DNA of 64,000 nt from Amorphophallus konjac (Eukaryota > Streptophyta > Magnoliopsida > Alismatales > Araceae): the NCBI GenBank assembly GCA_022559845.1, contig CM040127.1, forward strand, positions 31,396,708 through 31,460,707, read 5' to 3'. Shown here piece by piece: positions 55,100 to 64,000 of this stretch. The notes under the pieces were generated by a model. That model had not been told where the DNA came from. It was given only the letters and a program-made list of their open reading frames with translations, and searched no databases. Numbering within the stretch: the stretch's first letter is position 1; each line of letters begins with the position of its first letter. Both the position numbers and the translations under genes were made by a program.

Positions 55100-58000
55100 A
55101 TGCCTAGACGTCAGCAAACACAGGAGCAGCAAGGGCAGGAGGATCCGGGGTGGGCCCACATGTCCTTAATTGATGCTAAGAGAAGAAAGGTGAAATGCAA
55201 TTACTGTGGTAAGGAGATGTATGGCGGAATTACCAGAGAAAAGTAACATTTGGCAGGGGTAAGAGGAGAGGTGAGACAATGTGACAACTGGCCCCGAGAG
55301 GTGCGAGAAGAGATGCGCCAGTGCCTTCTGGGGAAAAGGGAGAGGGTGCAACAAAGGGCTGAGGATGAGGCTGAAATTGCTGAGGAGATTTCTGGCAGAA
55401 GGGTTAGGAGGGATGATGATGAGGAAGGCACTGAGGATTCTGATCCAGAGCTGACTGAAGCAAGGGAGCGTGAACAAGCCGCTCGAAGGAAAGGGAAGGG
55501 AGCCATGGGTTCAGGGACCTATGAGAGTACAGCTGCACGGCGTCCTGACGTTGGTGCTGCCCCACATACGCAGGGAACAGGTCCCATGGATAGCTATCTG
55601 CACAGAAGGCCCCAAGCTACACAACCTAAAATCAAGCAAGCATTGAGAGGGGTCAAAAAATCAGCAGAAGTTGCAGGGCATGCATTTAAATCTATCTGCA
55701 AATGGTTTTTTCATGCAGGTGTCCCTGCACATGCAGCATCAAGTGAATATTTCCAACCTATGATAGATGCCATAGCAGATGTTGGCCCTGGCTTGCAGGC
55801 CCCCTCACGTCGAGACATATACGGGCGTGGCCTTGAGGGAGAGGTTGAGGAGCTCCATGATTGGGTTGAAAGCTTCAAGCATATATGGGTGGAGAGAGGA
55901 TGCACCATCATGTGTGATGGTTGGACTCGTACCACGAAAAAGTCCATGATAAACTTTTTGGTCTACTGCATCGAAGGTACAGTGTTTGTGAAATCAGTTG
56001 ATGCATCAGATTATGAAAAGAATGCAAATTATTTGTTTCATTTGATGGATGGCATGGTAGAACAAATTGGAGAGGAGAATGTTGTGCAGGTGATGATTGA
56101 TAATGAAGCCAGTTACAAGGCTGCAGGGAAGAAATTGATGCAGAAGCGCAGTCATTTATATTGGCTCCCATGTGCAGCACATTGTCTGGATCTGATGCTT
56201 GAAGACATAGGGAAGGAAAATCATGTGAAGAAGACAATTGACAAGGCACAAAAAGTCACACAGTATATCTATGGCCATCCTAGGATACTAAATATGTTCA
56301 GGGCGCATGCCAGTGGAGGGCGAGATATCATCCGTGCAGGCCCAACCAGATTTGCTTCTAATTTTATTTCTTTGGAGTCTTTGCACAGGTATAAGATTGA
56401 TCTCAATTCTTGATACTTTATCCTTACTGATATGTAACAGTTGATGCAGCTTCAAATTTCATTTATCTGCACAGGTATAAGAATGAATTGAAAGCTTTCA
56501 TGTACCACAATGCCCTGCGGGACTACATCGACAAGGGCACAGTTGATGCACAGATGGATTATCTGGATGTCTGCCACGTCGTGGACGACAACAAATTCTG
56601 GGACAGGGTGTCACGTTACTTGAAAGTAGTCACACCCCTCGTGAAGGTCCTAAGAATGGTGGATGGCGATGAAAAGAATGATATGGGCTATCTGTACGAG
56701 GCCATGGACCGTGCCAAATTGGAGTTGCAGCATTCCCTTCCCAGACATTATGCAAAATGGTGGAAAATTATTGACCAGAGATGGGACAATACATTACACC
56801 ACGACTTGCATGCAGCTGGTGAGTGATTAATTGTACTGAAATTGGGGTAATGCCTTTATGTTATTTTATAAATTTCATTTAGTTAATTATACACAAATGC
56901 AGGTTATTTCCTCAACCCTCGATTTATGTACGGTGTCGATGCACATGTTGATGGCGAGGTGCTTCAAGGGACTTTAAAAGTCATTGGTCGTTTATCGAGG
57001 AATCCATAAAAGAGACTAGAGGCCGAAGTAGAGGTTCGCCTTTATTTGATACTTTCAATAACATGTATAGAATTATTTAAGTAGTTATGTTAATGTATTA
57101 CTTTATGTTTGTAGATGAACCATTACAGAATGAGGATTGGGACATATGCTGACTCCCAATCGCAATACGCTGTGGGAAGAGTGAGCCCAGATATATTTTA
57201 TTTTTTGGATTTTTTAACCTGATGAATATATAGTTCTACAACTAAAATGCATTTGTTTATGGTTGGTGGAACAGCTGACTGGTGGATAATGGTGAGCAAC
57301 CGAGATGTGGGCAGCAATGCATTGGCTTTCATTGCAGTTAGGGTGCTCAGTCAAACAACATCGGCAAGCCAATGTGAAAGAAATTGGAGCACGTTCAGCC
57401 TTATACACTCGAAGGTTCGCAATCGGCTAAATGCTGAACGGTTAGAGAAATTAGTGTACTGCCACTACAATATGAGGTTGAGACAACAGCTGCGAGACAA
57501 ACGCGCCGCCGGGGATGCCGCCGCAGAAATTGATGTGGATGCCTTATTTGATGATGAGAATCCGTTGCAGTCTTGGGTGGAGACACGAGAGCAGGTTGAT
57601 GAGCCCGTTTTTGATGATGATGATAGAAGATGGGCAGAGGACATACTAGATGAAGATGAGCAAAGAGATCCCGAATTAAGAAGAAAATGAAAGAGGGCCA
57701 GAGATACTCATGCCCACATGTCTAGGGTTGTTGAGGACACTGAGGAGCAACATGATTTTCAGCCAGCTAGACACTCCGACTCAGATAGCAGGCCAGTCAC
57801 TCCTAGAATGGGCAAGGCACCTACATCCTTAAGAAGAAGTACATCAGTGCATGGGCAAACTGAGAGAACAACTGTTGCTGCTCGAGAGGACCCGGCAATT
57901 GAGCAGTTGAAGTAGATTTATTTGAGGCACACGCCAAGGGGAACAAGATTCATGTCAAGGGTGCAAGAAGAAAGCACACCGGCACAAGAAAAAACATCCC

Positions 58001-58567
58001 CAAAGGCCAAAAGGCGACTGGAGACTGCAGGTTTCGTGATCCTTTGATTTTTTGTTTTTGAAAGTAACTTAAATTCTTATTATCAGTTCGAATCAGAAAA
58101 GATTTTGGTAGGAGATAAATTATATATTTTCGTATGTGTCAGGTGCTACAGGTGCTACTACTGGCGGTGGAGATGCTGGTGGTCCTTCCCCTTTCCACGC
58201 AGACACAGGCAGAGGACACAGTCAGGGTGAGAGAGGACATGAGTCACAGAGTCAATATGGGCATCCATCAGGTTATGGAGGTGGCCAACAGGAGGCAGCG
58301 ATTTATGGGTCGTGGGTTTATGAACCATCATTCAACTTCCATCCGGCCAGTTTCTCTTCTCTTCTTCAAGATTCTTATGCTGATACTGGATTCGGCTCAA
58401 GCCAACCAAACACTCCAAGAGGGATCCAAAGAGGGATGCATGACTTGGCTACCTCATTATTTGGTTATAGTGAATATAGACCATACATGCAACCTGGTTA
58501 TGGGTATCAACATCAAGGGCCAGACGATGAGGGAGAAGGTTCTTCTAGTAATTATTATCCGTATTAG
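55100..58567 (+). pseudogene. hAT transposase of hAT-B (BED finger, DUF659, dimerisation domain)
   Basis: Begins MPRRQQTQEQQGQE at 55100 after a TACAG acceptor. The BED finger (CNYCGKEM ... HLAG) has an in-frame TAA in place of a Gln-like codon at about 55244. The rest stays open to 56388, with the DUF659 core GCTIMCDGWTRTTKKSMINF, QVMIDNEASYKAAGKK and PCAAHCLDLMLED. Introns are supported at 56389-56474 (CAG/GTATAAG at both borders) and 56819-56902 (GTGAGT/GCAG), followed by a short exon with a TAA at about 57007. The dimerisation domain is at about 57290-57690 (QTTSASQCERNWSTFSLIHS), then more stops (57688, about 57913) and a Gly/Ser/Tyr-rich C-terminal exon 58141-58567. It would bind the TIRs and cut out the element; this copy has at least four nonsense changes. 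Confidence 0.88.
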
Positions 58568-58927
58568 GTAAGAATCAATGAATTTTTGTAACATTTATTT
58601 TGTTTAATTTGGTTTATTGTACTGCTTGTATTAATGTACAATGGAATATTACTTTAACTTTCACATGTTCAATGTTTGAAGTTCAATTTTTGTAGTTGTC
58701 TACTTCAAGGTTATTGCACTAACTTATACAGTCAAATGCATATGTAATGATTTTAAGTGATTATTTATATTTTTTATGATTTTTTATCAGATTTTTTAGA
58801 ATTAATTTAAAATTTTTTAACCTTTTATCTGGGTTTCGGCCGAAACCGAAACCGATACTGAGTCGTATCGGTTTCGGACCCGGGCGAAACCGAGTCCGAA
58901 ACCGAGTTTGCCATCCTTGCTAATCCC

Positions 58928-59430
58928 CAACAGCTAGCCGCATGTCTCAGTTAGGAATCCTACACCAAAATCCCAATTTTTTTTGCCCCACTGATACCAA
59001 AAAATAAAAATAGGGGGGACTTAAAATTGAGGTGCCCTGACAGACTTAGTCACTCCCATAAAGGAGTGTCGAAGGGTAAAAATATCTAAAATCCAGTTGA
59101 AGTGAAAACTTGAAAAAGGCGTCTCGGGCAAAAATAGGTAACCATGCGACGTGAAAACTTGAAAGGGCGCATCGGCAAATGCTACAAGGGCTTAGTTTTG
59201 GTGAATACCCGAAAGGGCACTAAAGCTAGTAAGGTGATGGAAAAAAAATCAAACATGCAAACATTCGCAATTTCTTCGACTCTGTCAACTTTGCCAACTT
59301 CTATCATTCACTAACAAAACTGGAGCTCGAGACAAGCCCTCGAGATAGTCACAAAATGGATGAATGCGGAACAAACAAAAAGAGGTAGATAGACCAATAA
59401 ATGGCAGATGTACAGAAAGATGGACTGAGA
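58928..59430 (+). repeat. Tat 3' region continued, second copy of the repeat block
   Basis: 59016-59238 repeats 52757-52985 (ttaaaattgaggtgcc..., agtgaaaacttgaaa, gaaagggcgcatcgg). The rest is the gap before the convergent antisense gene. Confidence 0.75.
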
Positions 59431-62400
59431 GATGTTTGGGCCTCTTCTTTTTTAGCTCCTCAATCTGGGCTTGTTTAGCAAGAGCTTCACTATGAAAATT
59501 GCCACCCTCTTGCGTGAGAATGGTCTCCTCAACCTATAGTTGCCATATTTCTTCAGCATCCGATTGTGAGGCAATCAACAAGTCTTGTGCTTTGTCCATC
59601 AAATCTTGGGTCACTATTTGAAGCTGTGAAGCCTCGACCATTCTCTTGGCATGCGCTACCGCTAGCTCGCCTCTACGACTTTGGACAATGTCGTCTTTTG
59701 AGTGCTGCTTCTGAATCCTTTCCATCAGCACAAAAATTTCACTTTCTAGCTGGTGAATCTTTGAAAGATAGGTCTTCCATTCAGAAGCTTCACAAAGATG
59801 CCGGAACTCGTCCCAAATGTCCTATACAGCAGCCATCCAAAGCTCTTTGGGCAGCCCCAATGCGTGGTAAGCTTGGGTATTACCCTTAAGAGCATCTTGT
59901 ACCGTTTCAACTGGGGGAAGCACGTCTTGCTGAAAAAGGACCCGTATGCTATTCATAAACATATCCAGCATCATCGTGGCCCCTATAAGTGGTACAATCT
60001 AAGGGGCATCAAGCCATTCAACTCCGTGACTTGGGAAGTCATCGGACTCTGCTAACATATGCCCTTGGCCCGCTATCTCTAAAGGAGCAATATTATGCGG
60101 AGCTACGAAAAGAAAAAAGGGAAAGAAACAAACCATCATGCAAAGGTTGCGAGGACAATGGCTCTCCAAATCAAAGATATACATATGATGCTGCCAAGGA
60201 GGCCCACCATCTTCGTACCTGGTGTGGTGAACGGAGGAACCGATGGCTCTAGGGCCACTTCCTCAGTAGCTCCTTGCCCCGGCTCAAGCATGGGATGACT
60301 TGCCTCCACAACTTCTAAGGTGGCCGGCGAAGGAGGCGATGGCAAATTTGCAGTTATGTCAGTCGTCCGTGAGAAAGGCATGATGAAGAATGACCTTCAA
60401 ACTTGGGCAAATAGGACCATCAAGAAAGAAGGGATCAAAGGAGAAAGATAAGATACCTAATGGTGCTGAATTCTTGTTGATTCTTGTTGTCAAGAGATGC
60501 AGAGGCAGCATATTGTAAATCAGAAGAGGGAATTCTTGCCCCATGCACATCGGGACCTGCTGCCTACTATTCCCCGGCTCCCCCTAAGAGCCAAAACAAT
60601 ATGCAAAATTTATTCCAATCCCATGGGGTAGACACACATCAACAACAGTGGAAAGCAAATTACCTAATGGTCCAACATCTTCATTCTCAAAAGAGGGTGG
60701 AGGCGTGGAGCTAAATGCGGCAAAGTAGGGGAAAGGAGCCTCACATCCTTCAGACCGGCGTTGGCCAACAGTTGGAAGATTTTGCCAGGCAACCCATCCG
60801 GTGATGAATCCATTGGACCGCAAATCTGCATGACAGAAAGTCCAATGACCTCTGAGGAAGGGTGGCAAACTTCTCCCTCTGTTGGCTGAAGTGGGTCAGT
60901 GGCTTCCAGGGGCAAATGACCTGAAGATAGTAAGGGAATTAGGCTCTATTGGAATTACTCCCATCAACAAAATTGATGACCCTTTAAAAAAAATTTACCT
61001 TCGGAGCTTGTGCCAGAACTCAACAGATGGCCTCTTGTTGAAGAATGATAATCCACACCATGACTGGCTGGAACAGTAGCCGATTTGGGGGCATCTGGAT
61101 GAACCTCTTCATCTGGTAAGCCCGCAATGGCATTTGACTCCGTTAATAGGGCGCCCTATCTACTCCTCCTGAGGTGTCAAGAGGATTTGTAGTGGAAGAG
61201 CCTGCCGCTATGCAAGACAAGAATGCAGTAAACACATTAGGTGAAAAGTGGAAAACAATATAAAATAAAGAATTTCAAGATGAAGGACAAGATATGCTCA
61301 CGGTCAATATGAGGAGCTTGGGGCACAACTATACTGCTAGAGAGGGGCAAGCAACTAGGGGCAAAGCTGATAGTTGTGGCTGCCCCAGAAAGTGGTGCTG
61401 AATTCTTTTGAGCTTGAATCTCTACCTATAAAGCTTCAGTGTAACCGATTATAGTCCCTCTTCGATATTGGGGATGTCTGAATAGTCGGGAAGATCCTCA
61501 TCCTGCCTCAAATTCAGAAGCTCTGAAAATTCTTTCATGGAGTCAGTGGAGCACGCACTGGCAGTACCTGTGAATAAAAGGTATCATGGTAAGCCAGTGA
61601 TCTAAAGGAATGCAATATGAGGTTGTGTAAGTGCTTACCTGGTGGGTCAGAATGACCCTCAATGTCTTGGTTTATCCCTGGCTCGGGGGATACGACCGCG
61701 CTCTCGACCTTAAGATTTTCTATGGACAAGAAAAAGAGAGGAAAGAGAAAATGGATATGATCAGGAAAAAAATCAGGAGCCCACTGTTCAAACATGGCAA
61801 AAGGAGGGAAAATGTGCAATATCGGGTGATGCATGGCTCGGAGACTCTCCATGTGAAAATGATGGTGACCTCCCTGACAATGGGTTATAGTCATAATTCA
61901 TCATATCAGGTTCGTCCAGTTCAAGAGACAAGTGAGGGTTGCATTCTCCTTCACCCGTCTCGAACTCCTATCGAGCGCTCTCATCCACAGAAAGAAGGTT
62001 TTCCATGTGTTTGACATTAGTGCCAGAAGAACCTGAAATAAATGGGAAGGAAAGAAAAGTTATCATTTGCAACTTAGTGAATTTCAGCAAGGAAAAGTTG
62101 AATTAATGAACTAAGGCTACCATGGTGCCTCTTCTGTGAGGCTGTCTCCCCAGTGTGCGGATGGGCTGTTTTAGCAGTGCCACTATCATTTTTAGCTGAT
62201 CACCATCTTTTTTGGGGGAGTTGAATCCTTCATTTTAGAGGTGCTGGTGGAAGCATCGATGGTGATGAAGCTTTCCGCAGAACAAAGAAGGGGAAGGGGC
62301 AATAAACAATGATATCAGGATAATATTCAACAAGAGGAAGTGTGCCCCAACTCCAACAAAAGAGACAGAAATGATGTCTACATACCAACAGGAGTAGGGG

Positions 62401-64000
62401 AAAAGGTAGCCTGCAAGACCACCTGTTCAGGCTCAAGGCCTATAACTCTGCCCGCCCTTTTAATTGCATCCAAATGTCCTGTAAAGTTATCCCTTGCTCT
62501 ATCCTTGAAATATATTCCTAAGGGCCAATGCATCCAATGGCATTTATCAAGTTCCTCTGCCACCGCTCCCAAAGATTGTTGCCAAAATTCTCAGGGTGAA
62601 GCTTTGTTAATGTTGACAAAGAAGCCTTCTCAGGGTAGCCACAATCTGATAAGAAATGATTCCACCAGGAATAAACTGTTGGAGCCGCCACGGAATCACC
62701 TTGTCTTAGATGAGTACCAGTTTGACGCTTTAAAGGCTTAATTATCTCTACACAATGAGATCGATCAAGTGTAATGGGCCCGTCTCTAGCATCCCAACCC
62801 GTGTAGAAATCCCGGACCACGTTAACAAGGCATGTGAACTGAGTGTCGAGGACAGAAGGTTCAATGAAAAGTGGGGGTACATCACTTCTCTTCAAACGGC
62901 CTTCCTCAGCCTGCTTTAATTTCTGTAAGGGGTGCCTCAAAACACAGCTGTGTTTAATCCACCGCCAAGCATAATACATGTCAAATGGACTAACCTCTGC
63001 CTGGTGGGAAGAGTGCAACTTGACTTTGGCTTCCCTCTAAAAAAATAGTCCCACCAACTGGCTTGCACAAGATGAGTGTCCTTATGCCTATACAACCATC
63101 CTACCAATGGGAAATCTACATTTGAAGGTATTGATTGACCGTGCACCCAAAATTATGCGCAAAGCGGTGCGGATAGTATGGCTCCAAGAAAGTGGTCATG
63201 CCCTTGCAAAAGACAATGACACTTAGCCTCATACAATAAAGCCAATCTTCATAAAATGAGCGGTTAGGGTCCGGATAATGAGCAAGATAATAATCCACAT
63301 TGTTTTGCCTCTGTACAGTGTATGGCTTGAAATCATAAGAACTATGTGCAAAGTCGAGACCCTCCCATCCACTTATAGGTAGAAAAGATAAAGCTCGCGA
63401 GGTATCTATCAACTGCTCTAGAGGGCTCTGACTTGCGCACTTTCGGAAAAGAAAGATCAAAGGAGCTGCGGGATTCCCTAGATCAACCTACTGACGATAA
63501 ACCAGAAAGTAACAAACTAGCCTAGGCACTCAAATAATGGGTAGCCATCAATACACCTTGGTCTCGGGGAGAGATATGAGCAGTCAAACTCCCTAAACCG
63601 TGATAAATGTTTGCTAGAGCAGCTGGAGCAATAGAAAGACTTCGGCCATAAGCGAGAAGACATGTAGGATATATCAGCTCGGGCCGTAAAGTGTCTACTT
63701 CGCCATGAGAAATGACGAAAGTGGCTAGCCAATAGGCAAGATAGGCTGCTAGCTGTGTCTTGTCTGGCAACTTGCGAGGATTCCACCCTTTATTCTCCAG
63801 GGCACACAAATACCACTTGAACTTTTTCAACCTCAGGGTAAACCGGTGGTATTGGTCCAGTGGCATGTCATCTTCAGCAAAAGCTTCATGAAAGCATAAC
63901 GGCCCATTGTAAAAATGACGAATCCAGGCGTTGAGGTTGACCCTTACAGTGCTGGTAGAAGTAGATGGGGTGCGTTCCTTTCCAACCCAAACTAAATCCC
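59430..64000 (-). pseudogene. Antisense plant-mobile-domain gene of the Tat-like element (partial)
   Basis: On the minus strand, open to the window edge. 63522-64000 has STVRVNLNAWIRHFYNGPLC, then AAYLAYWLATFVISHGEVDT and GRSLSIAPAALANIYHGLGS, the signature of the plant mobile domain (aminotransferase-like PMD). The reading continues through 63116-63460 and 62518-63018 with frameshifts near 63505, 63130 and 63010 and a stop near 63490. It then passes into a multi-exon part with plausible introns at about 62272-62387, 62033-62118 and 61571-61638 (GTATGT, GTAGCC and GTAAGC donors; AG acceptors). The C-terminus is coiled coil (SEIFVLMERIQKQHSKDDIV at 59534-59760, then EELKKKRPK near 59450). Tat elements are known to carry antisense ORFs here; the function is unknown. 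It is convergent with pol. Confidence 0.8.

Larger units (their letters stand above)
53469..58919 (+). mobile_element. hAT-B: large hAT transposon (5451 bp)
   Basis: Ends CATAGTTGGCAGTTTCGG and, as reverse complement, CAAGGATGGCAAACTCGG, with perfect 8-bp TSDs. Subterminal GTTTCGGCCGAAAC palindromes occur five or more times on the left (53480-53690) and on the right (58835-58900). A CTG-rich stretch (53690-53870), an intron-like tandem array (54030-55040) and the transposase gene (55100-58567) follow. It is a close relative of hAT-A. Confidence 0.93.
26698..64000 (+). mobile_element. Tat/Ogre-like Ty3/gypsy element, host of the nested insertions
   Basis: The internal region of one plus-strand element, read after subtracting insertions: 5' region, gag (27880-28954, 31348-32216), protease (33642-34838), RT/RNase H (41217-43422), a second, archaeal-type RNase H (43674-44010) and integrase (44013-44389, 51676-52672). 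Next come 3' repeats (52680-53460, 58928-59430) and an antisense gene (59430 to the window edge). The second RNase H, the WLHEN..VPSTL motif after protease and the antisense ORF place it in the Tat group. Its right end is outside the window; its own 5' LTR is either the inverted LTR at 23467-26697 or lost. Confidence 0.85.

Overview
The window is plant nuclear DNA, almost certainly from an angiosperm with a large, retrotransposon-rich genome. The signs are a Tekay/Del-type chromovirus, Tat/Ogre-type Ty3/gypsy elements with a second RNase H, an antisense plant-mobile-domain gene, DUF659-type hAT transposons, a LINE, a TRIM element, and the first exons of a gene for an E3 ubiquitin ligase of the PRT1 family. 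No bacterial-style gene layout, tRNA, rRNA or CRISPR array was seen. The species cannot be named from the sequence.

Layout. 1-11394: a minus-strand Tekay-like Ty3/gypsy element whose left LTR runs off the window. Its gag-pol frame is interrupted only by in-frame stops and by a nested solo LTR (2249-4632, TSD TACAG). 11395-12420: probable remnant of another LTR. 12954-14670: a TRIM retroelement multimerised into six full LTRs and flanked by one TSD pair (GTTAT). 15955-20900: the 5' exons of a PRT1-like RING gene. Its 4-kb first intron holds two hAT-type MITEs with 8-bp TSDs and a LINE fragment. 21453-23466: the 3' part of a LINE on the minus strand. 23467-26697: an LTR in minus orientation. 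26698 to the window end: one very decayed plus-strand Tat/Ogre-like element (gag, protease, RT, RNase H, second RNase H, integrase, then an antisense intron-containing plant-mobile-domain gene).

That Tat element is a host for later insertions. Three solo LTRs sit directly in it: 28960-31342 (TSD CCTAC), 34839-41211 (TSD GAGGC) and 44390-51670 (TSD GACGC, decayed to AATGC on one side). The last holds a further solo LTR, 48071-51554 (TSD GAGTC). Two related hAT transposons were added: hAT-A, 36180-40767 (TSD CTGAGGGG), inside the second solo LTR, and hAT-B, 53469-58919 (TSD CTAATCCC), in the Tat 3' region. Removing each insertion with one TSD copy rejoins the interrupted protein-coding sequence.

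The most unusual items are the tandem TRIM array with a roughly 64-bp internal region; hAT-A, in which the DNA-binding BED finger region is replaced by a copia gag zinc-knuckle segment; the recurring design of Tat LTRs in which an array of short GC-rich palindromes, different in each LTR, sits just before the TATA box; and the spliced antisense gene of the Tat element. If the PRT1-like gene is still whole, its remaining exons lie beyond 64 kb and the nest from 21.4 kb onward would be intronic; otherwise the gene is a truncated fragment.
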